In this document: in pieces, positions 33,819 through 42,480 of the stretch | Layout of the letters: the number at the start of each line of letters is the position of its first letter | Position numbering within the stretch: the first letter of the stretch is position 1 | The notes under the pieces: model-generated | What the model saw: the letters and a program-made list of their open reading frames with translations, nothing else | The model's database searches: none | What the model was told of the DNA's origin: nothing | Program-made: the position numbers and the translations under genes | NCBI GenBank assembly: GCA_963822215.1 | Contig: CAWGGX010000007.1 | Location: 744,001-808,000 of the forward strand | DNA from: Roseiarcus sp963822215 | GTDB taxonomy: Bacteria; Pseudomonadota; Alphaproteobacteria; Rhizobiales; Beijerinckiaceae | Length of the DNA: 64,000 nucleotides | Reading direction: 5' to 3'

Positions 33819-36560
33819 ATGAAACTGACGATCCATTGGGCGCTCGTCGCCGCGCTCGCCCTGACGCAGGGCCTCGCCGGAGCGCGAGCCGAGGATGGAG
33901 CGGCGCCGGCGCCCGCCGCCGTCTCGACCAATCCGAACAATATCGCTCCGACAGTCGCCGACGCGCCACATCGGAACGTCGAGATCTTCGGCAAGCCGCG
34001 CGTCGCCGTGGGTCATCCCAACACAATGTGGGACGCGGAGGACATCCGAGATCTCAAAGAGATGGCGAAGACCAGTCCGGGATTCAGGCAAGCGCTGTCC
34101 GATCTCCAAAAGACGATGGATGAGCGGATCGGCAAGCCGATCGACGTGCCGGCGCCCCAGAGGGGCCCGGACGGCGCCTGGCTTTACCCTGGCGACTATT
34201 TTCCGGATTTTCCGGGGCGCCCTCATACGGACAACCCGGTTCTGAATTTTTCCCGGTTCCTCGCGCAGGATTCGACGGCGATCGCCTCTCTCGGAATCCT
34301 GTACGCGCTGACCGACGAGGAAAAATACGCGAAGTACGCGCGCGACCTTCTGCTCGCCTATTCGAACCTGCCCCGGTACGGGCCGTCGAAGCAGATCAAC
34401 TATCGTTTCGCCCACGGTCTGACGAACCAGATCCTCGAAGACGCGCTTGACCTCGAGACGATCGCGCGAGGTTACGACCTCGTCTATAACTCGCCCGCCT
34501 TGTCGCCCGCGGACCGCAAGAGAATCCACGACGAGCTGATCCAGCCGCTGGCCTGGGTGCTGCTCTATCCGGAAGCGCAGGAAAGGGACCCATCCTCGAA
34601 TTTCATCCGGCAGCCCAACAATCGTGGGTCGATCGGCGCGGCCGCGGTGCTTCTCGCGGGCTACGCGACGGACGACCAGGAACTCGTCAACGCCGCCCTC
34701 TACGGAACGGTCACGACGCTCACCAAGAACGACAAGCCCCGCTACACAGAGTTCCCGCCGCCGAAGGATTGGGTGGCGGCGACCGCGGAGCATCCGAGCA
34801 ACGGGTTGCTGACGGTTCACTTCGCTTCGCAGGACATCACGGGCGGCCTGTGGGTTGAGGGCACGCCCGCATACGCCCTCTACGCCCTGAATGCGCTCAT
34901 CAACGCCGCCGAGGCGGGCTGGCGACATGGTCTCGACCTTTACGGGTACAACAACAGCATCTTGAAGTATGTATTCGATGGCCTCTTGCTCGCCGCCTAT
35001 CCGGACCTGAGCACGCCCGCGGAGAACGACTCGCACAGAGCATGGCTTCGTCGGGGTCAAAATAGGACGCTCTACGAATACGCGTATCGCAGATATCGAG
35101 ATCCCCGCTATCTGGCGGTGATCAATCCTGATAGGACCTTGGGTCCCGGGCGAGACGAACTTGCTAAAGACCGTCGCGACCTTGTGTCTGCCCGGCAACC
35201 CGACGCGCCGCCACCGCTTTCATACGACCCCGACCCGCACCAGGAGGCGCCAAGGCTAAGCTTTCCCAGGGTCAATTTCCCCACCGTGGGATTTGGCGTG
35301 CTTCGTGCGCCTGCGGCCAGCGGATCGGGCCTTGCAAGCCTGACGCTTTCCTATGGTCCGTCCGCGTCACACGGGCACCCCGACAAGCTGCACATCGATC
35401 TGTGGGCGCTTGACGACATCCTGATGCCGAGTCCCGGGGTGCAATTTCCCTATAATCTGCCGGTTGACGTAAAATGGCACTGGACGACGCTGAGCCACAA
35501 CACGCTGACCGTCGACGAGCAGAGCCAGCATTTCTTCGCCCACCCCGTTCAGAAGGAGCAGGCGCGCGCCGACCAGAGTGTCTACGGTCCGGCGGAGACG
35601 CTCGGCGTCGAGCGTGCGTGGTCCGACTCCGTCTATCCCGGCATCAAGCTGGACCGGGCCGTATGCCTCACCGGCGACTATCTGGCCGACCTGTTCGCGG
35701 CGTCTTCCGATGCGCCGCATCGCTATGATCTGGCGTGGCACATCCGCGGCGGTCCTTCGTCCGATCTTCCGTTCGCCGTTTCGCCTTTCCCAGACCCGGT
35801 CCCCAACGGATATAACGCCTTCACCGAGGTGCGGCAGGCGCCGCAGACAAACGGATCGTGGTCGGTCGCCTTCGACGAGGGCGCGAGAATCGCCCGGCTG
35901 ACCGCGGTCGGGGGCGCTCCGACCCAGCCGATCCTTGGATTGGGAGGAGTTTTCGCTGACACGCTGCCGAGCGAAAAGCAGCTCACTCCCACAGTTCCCA
36001 CAATCATCGAGCGCCGCGACGGCGCCCCCTCGACCCTGTTCGGCAACGTTCTTGATTTTTCCGGCGGCAAGGACGGCTTCGTAAAGACTCTGACCCAGGA
36101 CGGAGGCCTCGACCAGGGATTCGCGCTCCTGCGGATCGCTACCGCCGACGGCGGCGACTTTTGCGCTGCCTCTTATCGGCCGGGGGTCCATTCGGCGGCC
36201 GGCCTCGAAACCGACGCTCTGCAGGCGCTGGTCCGGATGAAAGGGCGTTCGCCCGCCGCGCTCTATCTCGGCGGCGGAACGGTCCTGAAAGTCGGCGACA
36301 CCGCTTTGCGGCGAAGCGAGGAGGGACTCGCCTATGTCGAGCAGACGCCCGACGGCGCGTATGTCCTCGCCAATCCGTCTCCCAGCGCTGCGACCGTGAC
36401 GGTCAGTCTGAAAGCCTTGCAAGGCCTCAAGGCGTTCGCCCTCGGCGGCGACGGCAAGCCCACGGGCAAGGCTGACGTCTCGATCGAGGCGAACGGAGCG
36501 ATTTCAGCTCGCCTCGAGGCCGGCGCCCGAATCGGCTTCTTCCCGCCGGGCAAGCCGTGA
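33819..36560 (+). CDS. Secreted heparinase II/III-family polysaccharide lyase-like protein
   Basis: 913 residues. Signal peptide (ALVAALALTQGLAGARA), an alpha/alpha-toroid domain (about residues 60-470, e.g. SRFLAQDSTAIASLGILYAL, ARGYDLVYNSPALSPADR) and a beta-sandwich domain beginning near residue 500 with the family segment YGPSASHGHPDKLHIDLWAL, where the His and Tyr act. Such enzymes cleave acidic polysaccharides (heparin, alginate, oligo-alginate); the exact substrate is not clear. Start set at 33819 for the signal peptide; the frame is open from 33669. No sugar transporter or other lyase is adjacent. Confidence 0.85.
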   Translation: MKLTIHWALVAALALTQGLAGARAEDGAAPAPAAVSTNPNNIAPTVADAPHRNVEIFGKPRVAVGHPNTMWDAEDIRDLKEMAKTSPGFRQALSDLQKTMDERIGKPIDVPAPQRGPDGAWLYPGDYFPDFPGRPHTDNPVLNFSRFLAQDSTAIASLGILYALTDEEKYAKYARDLLLAYSNLPRYGPSKQINYRFAHGLTNQILEDALDLETIARGYDLVYNSPALSPADRKRIHDELIQPLAWVLLYPEAQERDPSSNFIRQPNNRGSIGAAAVLLAGYATDDQELVNAALYGTVTTLTKNDKPRYTEFPPPKDWVAATAEHPSNGLLTVHFASQDITGGLWVEGTPAYALYALNALINAAEAGWRHGLDLYGYNNSILKYVFDGLLLAAYPDLSTPAENDSHRAWLRRGQNRTLYEYAYRRYRDPRYLAVINPDRTLGPGRDELAKDRRDLVSARQPDAPPPLSYDPDPHQEAPRLSFPRVNFPTVGFGVLRAPAASGSGLASLTLSYGPSASHGHPDKLHIDLWALDDILMPSPGVQFPYNLPVDVKWHWTTLSHNTLTVDEQSQHFFAHPVQKEQARADQSVYGPAETLGVERAWSDSVYPGIKLDRAVCLTGDYLADLFAASSDAPHRYDLAWHIRGGPSSDLPFAVSPFPDPVPNGYNAFTEVRQAPQTNGSWSVAFDEGARIARLTAVGGAPTQPILGLGGVFADTLPSEKQLTPTVPTIIERRDGAPSTLFGNVLDFSGGKDGFVKTLTQDGGLDQGFALLRIATADGGDFCAASYRPGVHSAAGLETDALQALVRMKGRSPAALYLGGGTVLKVGDTALRRSEEGLAYVEQTPDGAYVLANPSPSAATVTVSLKALQGLKAFALGGDGKPTGKADVSIEANGAISARLEAGARIGFFPPGKP

Positions 36561-36707
36561 TCCGCGCCCGGCGGGCCACCGTCGAGACGTAACTTTGCAT
36601 TGTACCGCAGTTCCTCCGCCGCGCCTTGCGACGCATCAATGCGGCGCCGCCATGGGCGGCGTATTGATCAACGTAAGGCTGAGAGCCAGCCGAGAGTGGA
36701 GGGTTCG

Positions 36708-37265
36708 ATGACGAAAGTTGAAACCAAGGTTCCTGTCACGACGGTTCCTGTCACGACCGAAACCAAGCCCGCGGCGCCGCCGACGATGCAAATGCAGATG
36801 TGGCGGCCATTCGAGAGCCTGCGCCGGGAGGTCGACCGCCTGTTCGAGGACTTCACGACAAGCCCGCTCAGGCTGCCGTTCCGCCGTCCGGCGTTCGACA
36901 TTGAGCCGTTCTGGTCGCCCGAGTCCTGGGTGGCCATCCCGGCGGTGGACTTTGTCGAGCGCCCCGACGCGTTCGAGGTCCACGCGGAGCTGCCGGGCAT
37001 GGACGAGAAGGACATCGCCGTGACGATCTCGGGCGACGTGCTCGCCATCAAGGGCGAGAAGCACGAGGAGAAGGACGAGAAGAAGCCCGATTTCCATCTG
37101 CGGGAGCGGCGTTTTGGCTCGTTCGAGCGGCCGCTGCGGGTCCCTGAGGGCGTCGACGCGGAGAAGATCGCGGCGAGCTTCAAGAAGGGCGTCCTGACCG
37201 TCACGCTGCCGAAGACGGCGGAAGCCCAGAAGCCGGTGAAGACCATCGAGGTCAAAGGCGAGTAA
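36708..37265 (+). CDS. Small heat shock protein (Hsp20 / alpha-crystallin)
   Basis: 185 residues. N-terminal flexible arm with two copies of VPVTT and a Pro-rich stretch, then WRPFESLRREVDRLFEDF, the alpha-crystallin domain from about residue 80 (IPAVDFVERPDAFEVHAELP, RRFGSFERPLRVPEGVDAEK) and GVLTVTLPK with the C-terminal IEV motif for oligomer assembly. Holds unfolding proteins for Hsp70. Start 36708 has GTGGAGGG upstream. No clear RpoH promoter or ROSE-type thermometer was identified in the 147-base leader. Confidence 0.92.
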   Translation: MTKVETKVPVTTVPVTTETKPAAPPTMQMQMWRPFESLRREVDRLFEDFTTSPLRLPFRRPAFDIEPFWSPESWVAIPAVDFVERPDAFEVHAELPGMDEKDIAVTISGDVLAIKGEKHEEKDEKKPDFHLRERRFGSFERPLRVPEGVDAEKIAASFKKGVLTVTLPKTAEAQKPVKTIEVKGE

Positions 37266-37394
37266 CGCCGTCGCGCTGTCAGCCCTCTTCCCCGCTGCGT
37301 CGCACTGCGGGGGAGGGGGCTGCAGCGAGGGTCAAGGAAAGGGGCGCGCGGCAAGCCGCTATGCGAACGACGGCGTCGGGCGGAGCGTGGGAAC

Positions 37395-37883
37395 CCGATT
37401 CGGCTCAAAATCGTCTCGCTCTCGGCCCGCCGCCGCCGATCCGAATTCCCTGCTAGCAGGGAATTTTTTTGCGCCGCGATCGGCGCTCCGTTCCAGAAAG
37501 CCTTGCAATGTCATGGCGTTGCTGGCTTTGCAACCCGCTGCTTGCAGGCTGGATCGGGCGCGGAACAGGGAATTTTCGACGACCGGAACAGGTCGCTATC
37601 AGGCGCTTTCGGAACGGAACAGGGAAAAAACAGGCGGGCGAAAACGGGGCGCGGCGCCGGGCGTGGCCAGGTTGTAAGGCGCGGCCAGGATTCCCTTCCC
37701 CAACCGGGGAGGGTCGCCCTTGTGAGGGGCCCGATGAGAGCGCGCCGCGCCGCTCGTGCAAACACCACCTTGCTCTCGTATATCGATTCCCTAAAGTTTC
37801 ACGTTGGCGGCCCTGGCCTCTCGAGTCCGTAACGTTGGAACGCAATCGGCAGGATATGATTCGAATTTTGGAAACGCTTCACT
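37395..37883 (+). repeat. 489-bp dispersed repeat, copy C (full length)
   Basis: Same length and end points as copy A, inverted. Begins CCGATTCGGCTCAAAATCG, has the palindrome within 37444-37465, TGCAATGTCATGGCGTTGC, AACAGGGAA at 37564-37572, AACAGG at 37588 and AACAGGG at 37618-37624, then CATTCCCTTCCCC-like sequence (37690) and ends ATTTTGGAAACGCTTCACT exactly at the stop codon of the epimerase gene. A frame from the conserved ATG stays open here, unlike in copies A and B, so an encoded peptide is unlikely to be the conserved feature. Confidence 0.85.
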
Positions 37884-38775
37884 AGCCGCCGAAATAGCCG
37901 GGCTGATTGATATCGGCGATGAGCCCCGGCTCCTTGGGCGACCAGTTCAACAAAGCGCGCGTGCGGGCGCTGGACGTCGGAACGTCCCAGCCGGCGAATC
38001 CGCCGAACCAGCCGAAATGATTTTGCGCCTCTTCGGGCCTAACGCTCACGACCGGCACGTTCAGCAGCCGACCGATCGCGGTCGCGATCTCGCGGAACGG
38101 AATGCCCTCGTCGCCCATCGCATGAAAAGGGCCGCCGGCGGCGCGGCGCTCGATCGCCAGGCGAAAGGCGCGCGCCGCGTCGAGGCGATGGACGGCCGGC
38201 CAGCGGTTCAGCCCTTCGCCGATATAGGCGGAGACGCCCTTTGCGCGCGCGATGGCGTAGAGCATCGGTACGAAGCCCTTTTCGCCGAGGCCGTGCACCG
38301 AGGGGGGCAGACGGACGGTCGACGCGTTGAGTCCGCGCTTGGCGAGCGCGACCGCCGTCTCTTCCGAAGCGCGCGGATAGGCGTCTGAGGCCGGAATGGC
38401 CGGATCTTCCTCGGTGGCGATCGCTCCCGCCGCCATGATCGCGACGCCGGAGGTGACGAGGAGGGGACGCTGGGAGCCTGCGAGCGCGGCGCCAAGGGCT
38501 TCGATCGCCTGCCGGTCGATTGCGCAGTTCCGCTTGAAATCAGAGAAGTCGTGGATGAAGCCGAGATGGATCACGCCGTCGGTCGCGGCCGCCCCGCTCT
38601 TCAGGCTTTCGAGGTCCTCCAGCGACCCGCGCTGGACGTCGGCGCCGGCCGCGGCCACCTTGTCCGCTGAGGCGCCCGAACGCGCGAGGCCAAGGATCGA
38701 ATGGCCAGCGCCGATGAGGTCAGCAACGACGGCGGAGCCGATGAAACCGCTGGCGCCAGTGACAAATATCCGCAT
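37882..38775 (-). CDS. NAD-dependent epimerase/dehydratase-like (atypical SDR), copy 1
   Basis: 297 residues. N-terminal MRIFVTGASGFIGSAVVADL with the GxxGxxG cofactor loop, then ILGLARS. The catalytic Tyr-x3-Lys of extended SDRs is not obvious; around residue 150 the sequence reads YPRASEETAVALAKRG, as in the SDR_a4-type atypical group. RLPPSVHGLGEKGFVP and VHRLDAARAFRLAIE are family-like. Substrate unknown, likely a small carbonyl compound. A paralogue lies immediately upstream on the same strand with 33 bases between. Stop codon coincides with the end of repeat copy C. Confidence 0.85.
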   Translation of the reverse strand: MRIFVTGASGFIGSAVVADLIGAGHSILGLARSGASADKVAAAGADVQRGSLEDLESLKSGAAATDGVIHLGFIHDFSDFKRNCAIDRQAIEALGAALAGSQRPLLVTSGVAIMAAGAIATEEDPAIPASDAYPRASEETAVALAKRGLNASTVRLPPSVHGLGEKGFVPMLYAIARAKGVSAYIGEGLNRWPAVHRLDAARAFRLAIERRAAGGPFHAMGDEGIPFREIATAIGRLLNVPVVSVRPEEAQNHFGWFGGFAGWDVPTSSARTRALLNWSPKEPGLIADINQPGYFGG

Positions 38776-38808
38776 GGATCTCTCCGCTGTGTTGAGGTTC
38801 GACAGCAT

Positions 38809-39699
38809 TCAACCGCCGAAATAGGCGGGCTGGTCGAGGTCGGCGATCAGGCCCGGCTGTTGCGGCTCCCAGCCGAGACGCGCACGCGTTCGCGCGCTGG
38901 ATGCGCGCTTGCCCATGCTGGCGAAAGGCGCGAACCAACCGAAATGGGCGCCCGCGTTCTCGGGGGACAGGCTCACGACCGGGACGCCGAGGCGGCGCCC
39001 AATGATGGCGGCGATCTCGCGGGACGCGACGCCCTCGTCCGCGACCGCGTGAAACGGCCCTCCGACGGCTCCGCGCTCAATCGTCAGGCGATAGAGGCGC
39101 GCCGCGTCGCGCTGATGCACGGCGGGCGACGGGTTGAGCCCGTCGCCGACAAAAGCCGAGACGCCTTTGGCGCGCGCCGTCTCGATCATGTACGGCAGGA
39201 ACCCGTGATCGCCGAGGCCGTGGACCAGCGGAAGGCGCACGGTCGCCGTGCGCAATCCGCGCGCCGCGAGCATAGCGGCCGTCGCTTCCGAGGCGCGGGG
39301 ATAGGCCTCGGAGGCCGGAACGGCCGGGTCGTCTTCGATCGCGATCGGACCCGCCGCCTGAACGACGACCCCCGACGTGACGATCAGGGGACGGTCAGAG
39401 CCGGTGAGCGCGGCGCCGAGCGTTTCGATGGCCCGCTGGTCGATTGCGCAATTCTCCTTAAATTTCGTAAAGTCATGGACGAACGCGCAGTGGATGACGC
39501 CGTCTGACGAGGCCGCGCCGCGCCTGAGGCTGTCGAGATCATTGAGCGCGCCGCGATGGACCTCGGCGCCGGACGCCGCGACCATGGCGGCCGCGGCGTC
39601 GGAGCGCGCAAGGCCGACGACGGAGTGTCCGGCGCTGACAAGTTCCGCAACGACCGCCGAGCCGACGAAGCCGCTCGCGCCAGTGACGAATATGCGCAT
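38809..39699 (-). CDS. NAD-dependent epimerase/dehydratase-like (atypical SDR), copy 2
   Basis: 296 residues and clearly paralogous to the next gene, sharing MRIFVTGASGFVGSAVVAEL, YPRASEATAAMLAARG, VHGLGDHGFLPYMIE and the C-terminal SARTRARLGWEPQQPGLIAD followed by LDQPAYFGG. First gene of the pair, divergent from an XRE-type regulator with 79 bases between. This arrangement of regulator and reductases suggests the regulator controls them, perhaps in response to a reactive carbonyl or xenobiotic. Start at 39699. Confidence 0.87.
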   Translation of the reverse strand: MRIFVTGASGFVGSAVVAELVSAGHSVVGLARSDAAAAMVAASGAEVHRGALNDLDSLRRGAASSDGVIHCAFVHDFTKFKENCAIDQRAIETLGAALTGSDRPLIVTSGVVVQAAGPIAIEDDPAVPASEAYPRASEATAAMLAARGLRTATVRLPLVHGLGDHGFLPYMIETARAKGVSAFVGDGLNPSPAVHQRDAARLYRLTIERGAVGGPFHAVADEGVASREIAAIIGRRLGVPVVSLSPENAGAHFGWFAPFASMGKRASSARTRARLGWEPQQPGLIADLDQPAYFGG

Positions 39700-39767
39700 G
39701 AAGGCGTCTCCAGGGTTGGACTTGCCCATCATCGGCTGCTAAGCTATCCGGGTAAATACGTGACTTC

Positions 39768-39777
39768 ATACCGGTAT
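39768..39777. promoter_or_regulatory. Candidate operator palindrome
   Basis: ATACCGGTAT is a perfect 10-bp palindrome ending one base before the ATG at 39779, in the AT-rich divergent promoter region between the epimerase pair and the XRE regulator. A related TATCCGGGTA lies about 20 bases upstream. The position would suit repression of the regulator gene; it is inferred from symmetry only. Confidence 0.4.
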
Positions 39778-39778
39778 A

Positions 39779-40630
39779 ATGTCTAATAGGATGACCGCCT
39801 CCGCCGTCGAGGCCCATTCGCTCGGCGCCTATCTGAGGGACCGGCGGGAGAAGCTCGATCCCGCCGCACTCGGCTTTGAGCTGACGCGCCGCCGAACGCC
39901 GGGCCTCCGGCGCGAAGAGGTGGCGCAGCGGGCCAATGTCAGCGCCACCTGGTACACTTGGCTCGAGCAGGGCCGTGGCGGGGCGCCGTCGGCGGACGTG
40001 CTCAATCGCATTGCGCATGCGCTGATGCTGACCGAGGTCGAGCGCGAGCATCTGTTCCTGATCGCGCTCGGCCGTCCGCCCGAGGTCCGCTACCGGGAAG
40101 TCGAAGGCGTCACGCCGCGCCTGCAGCGGGTGCTCGACGCGCTGCCCGTGAGCCCCGCCCTCGTCAAGACCGCGACCTGGGACATCGTCGCCTGGAACCG
40201 TGCGGCGGAGGCGGTGCTCGCCGATTACGCCGCCCTCGAGGCGCATCAGCGCAACGTCCTGCGCATGATGTTCTTGGAGCCGCGGGTGCGCGAGCGGCAG
40301 CTCGACTGGGAGAGCGTCGCCCGCTTCGTCGTTTCGACGTTCCGGGCCGACACGATGCGGGTGGGGGCGACCGAGGCCGTGAAGGCGCTGGTCGACGAGC
40401 TCAGCCGGGCGAGCCCGGAGTTCGAACGGCTGTGGCGCGGCAACGAGGTCGCGAGCCACGGCGAAGGGACAAAAACGCTGCGCGACCCGAAGGGCGGCCT
40501 TCTGTCGATGGAATATTCCGCCTTCGCCGTCGACGGCCGCCCCGACCTCGCCATGGTGATCTACAACCCCGCGACCCCGGAGGACGCCGAGCGGATCCAG
40601 GCGCTGATCGTTGCGCGCGAGGGGGCGTGA
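39779..40630 (+). CDS. XRE-family regulator with MmyB-like ligand-binding domain
   Basis: 283 residues. N-terminal helix-turn-helix (TPGLRREEVAQRANVSATWY, TWLEQGRG, near residues 42-70) and the C-terminal PAS-like MmyB domain (WDIVAWNRAAEAVLADYAAL, residues about 138-280), which in Streptomyces MmyB binds fatty acids. The start may be ATG 39779 or 39791; neither has a strong ribosome binding site. Divergent from the twin epimerases. Its TGA overlaps the GTG of the lipoprotein esterase gene, so the two are translationally coupled. Confidence 0.88.
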   Translation: MSNRMTASAVEAHSLGAYLRDRREKLDPAALGFELTRRRTPGLRREEVAQRANVSATWYTWLEQGRGGAPSADVLNRIAHALMLTEVEREHLFLIALGRPPEVRYREVEGVTPRLQRVLDALPVSPALVKTATWDIVAWNRAAEAVLADYAALEAHQRNVLRMMFLEPRVRERQLDWESVARFVVSTFRADTMRVGATEAVKALVDELSRASPEFERLWRGNEVASHGEGTKTLRDPKGGLLSMEYSAFAVDGRPDLAMVIYNPATPEDAERIQALIVAREGA

Positions 40631-41763
40631 GGGTTGCTGCGATCCATTCCGCGGCCTTGGGTCTCGCGCTTTTGGGCGTGGCGGCCTGCGCCGGCAATCA
40701 AGGCGCGCTTCTTCCCGTATCGGTCGCGCCGCCGGGCGCGTCGAGGGTCGACATGCTGGTCGCGACGACCCGTCAGCCGACCGACGAGCCGGGCGTCCTG
40801 TTCAACGGCGAACGCGCCGACACAGTGTCTTTCCGCGACCTCGTGGTGTCCGTTCCACCTGAGCGCGAGGTCGGCTCGGTCCAGTGGCCGACGCCGGGCG
40901 CGGCCGATCCGTCGCGCGACTTCGCCGTCGTCAGCGAAAGCGCGATCGCGCCTCAGGGCGTGGCTGCGGAGGTCGGCCGGCTGACGCCAAGGAGCGGACG
41001 GGCGCTGGTGTTCGTGCACGGCTACAACACCCGCTTCGAGGCCGCGGTGTTCCAGTTCGCCCAGCTCACCCACGACGTGGGCGCGCCGGTCGCGCCGATC
41101 CTGTTCTCGTGGCCCTCGCGCGGCCGGCTGCTCCAGTATGTCTACGACCGGGAGAGCGCCAACTTCTCGCGGACCGATCTGGCGGACCTGTTGCGCGCCC
41201 TTGCGCGCAATCCGCATGTGAAGGATGTCGTGGTGCTCGCCCATTCGATGGGCGCGTGGCTCGCGACGGAATCCCTACGCCAGATCGCGCTCGAGGACGG
41301 CCGCGTGCCCAAAAAGATCTCGAACGTGATCCTCGCCTCGCCCGACCTCGACGTCGACGTGTTCCGCCGGCAGGTGCAGGAGATGGGGCCGGATCGGCCG
41401 CTGATCACCGTCTTTGTCTCCCGAGAAGACCGCGCCCTGCGCCTGTCCGCTTTGCTCGCCGGCGGGATCACTCGAGTCGGCGCGGTGGACCTTACAGAGC
41501 CGCAGTATGTGGCGGAGCTCGAAGCGACGCGCGGCGTCGTGGTCCTCGATCTCTCCGCGCTCAGCACGAGCGACCCCCTCAACCACAGCAAGTTCGCGAC
41601 GAGCCCTCAGGTCGTGCAGCTTCTTGGCGACAGCCTCACCGCTGGGCAGCCGTTCGACACGTCTGGCGCCGTGTTGGTGAAAGCGGCGGACGCGATCGGC
41701 GGCGCGGTCGGCAGCGTCGCTGTGGCGCCGATCGTCTTGTTGGCCAACCGGCCCGGCGAGTGA
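40627..41763 (+). CDS. DUF900 alpha/beta hydrolase lipoprotein
   Basis: 378 residues from GTG 40627, which overlaps the regulator stop codon (GTGA). The N-terminus ends in a lipobox GVAAC (Cys21), so it is probably a lipoprotein. The catalytic domain has VFVHGYNTRFEAAVF near residue 130, LFSWPSRG and the nucleophile elbow LAHSMGAWLA near residue 205, then SPDLDVDVFR, typical of DUF900 serine esterases of unknown substrate. The long upstream frame from 39958 is antisense or out-of-frame sequence of the regulator and is not used. Confidence 0.87.
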   Translation: MRVAAIHSAALGLALLGVAACAGNQGALLPVSVAPPGASRVDMLVATTRQPTDEPGVLFNGERADTVSFRDLVVSVPPEREVGSVQWPTPGAADPSRDFAVVSESAIAPQGVAAEVGRLTPRSGRALVFVHGYNTRFEAAVFQFAQLTHDVGAPVAPILFSWPSRGRLLQYVYDRESANFSRTDLADLLRALARNPHVKDVVVLAHSMGAWLATESLRQIALEDGRVPKKISNVILASPDLDVDVFRRQVQEMGPDRPLITVFVSREDRALRLSALLAGGITRVGAVDLTEPQYVAELEATRGVVVLDLSALSTSDPLNHSKFATSPQVVQLLGDSLTAGQPFDTSGAVLVKAADAIGGAVGSVAVAPIVLLANRPGE

Positions 41764-41866
41764 GGGTAGGGTGGACGTGCCGGGCGTTCGCTCGACCGAC
41801 CTCCGAGACGCGCGAGGAGGCGGCGGATCAGAGATCCCGACCATCACGCCGGAGCAACCGATCCTT

Positions 41867-42154
41867 TCATCGTGATGTCGACAGCGGGCGCCGCGCGGCG
41901 TGCCGCACGCCATGGATGACGATCTCGTCTTCGGAAACCGCGTAGAAGACGAGGTAGGGAAACGGATGGACGACGACACGCCGAAGCGAGCGCCGAGGCA
42001 TCGGCCTGCCGGCCATAGGATGCAGCGCGATGAGGTCGATGATCGCCCGGATGCGCGCTTTGACTTCGGCGGCGCCTCTTGGCGACCGATCGTCGATGTA
42101 AGAGAGAAGCTGATCGAGCTCTTTCGCGGCGCGACGCGTATAGCGAAGCCTCAC
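41867..42154 (-). CDS. RelE/ParE-family toxin
   Basis: 95 residues. Typical ParE/RelE fold sequence: RYTRRAAKELDQLLSYIDDR near the N-terminus, HPMAGRPMPRRSLRRVVVHP and FPYLVFYAVSEDEIVIHGVR with the C-terminal basic segment. ParE members poison DNA gyrase; RelE members cut mRNA on the ribosome; the sequence favours the ParE side. Its ATG overlaps the stop of the antitoxin gene by four bases, the usual order with the antitoxin first. Confidence 0.88.
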   Translation of the reverse strand: MRLRYTRRAAKELDQLLSYIDDRSPRGAAEVKARIRAIIDLIALHPMAGRPMPRRSLRRVVVHPFPYLVFYAVSEDEIVIHGVRHAARRPLSTSR

Positions 42155-42387
42155 AGGCCGTGCTTCGCCCAGATCGCTTTGATCTCGTCGTCGCTTGCGA
42201 ACTCGCCGCGTTCGGCTTCGGCGAAGGACGCGTCGAAAGAGGATTCCTCGTCGTCGGTGAGTTGCAGAGGCGATGGGTCGTCGGCCGCCAACTGGAGAAG
42301 AATACGGGCGAGCGCATCCTGGGTCGCGGGCGGAAGAGCGCGGACGGTCTGTAGCGCGCGGTCGAGAAGCTCAGTCATGATCGACAT
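42151..42387 (-). CDS. Antitoxin of the RelE/ParE pair
   Basis: 78 residues from ATG 42387 (or 75 from ATG 42378). The N-terminal half is helical (LLDRALQTVRALPPATQDAL) and the C-terminal half acidic and disordered (LQLTDDEESSFDASFAEAE), which fits an antitoxin that wraps a basic toxin. No clear ribbon-helix-helix motif, so how it binds DNA is not obvious. Overlaps the toxin by ATGA. Appears intact. Confidence 0.8.
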   Translation of the reverse strand: MSIMTELLDRALQTVRALPPATQDALARILLQLAADDPSPLQLTDDEESSFDASFAEAERGEFASDDEIKAIWAKHGL

Positions 42388-42480
42388 ATAGCGCGGATCG
42401 GTCGATCTGTGAAAGGCGTTGCGCTTCGGGTGGGAGCCATCGACAATGTTCGAACCGCTCTTGGCCTTCGGGGGCCCGCT

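Noticed and set aside
37469..37885. Small proteins encoded inside the 489-bp repeat
   Set aside because: Frames from the shared ATG are interrupted by stops in copies A and B, so coding is not the conserved property.
39958..40626. Upstream extension of the DUF900 lipoprotein frame
   Set aside because: It is an out-of-frame reading of the XRE regulator, and the lipobox needs the start at 40627.
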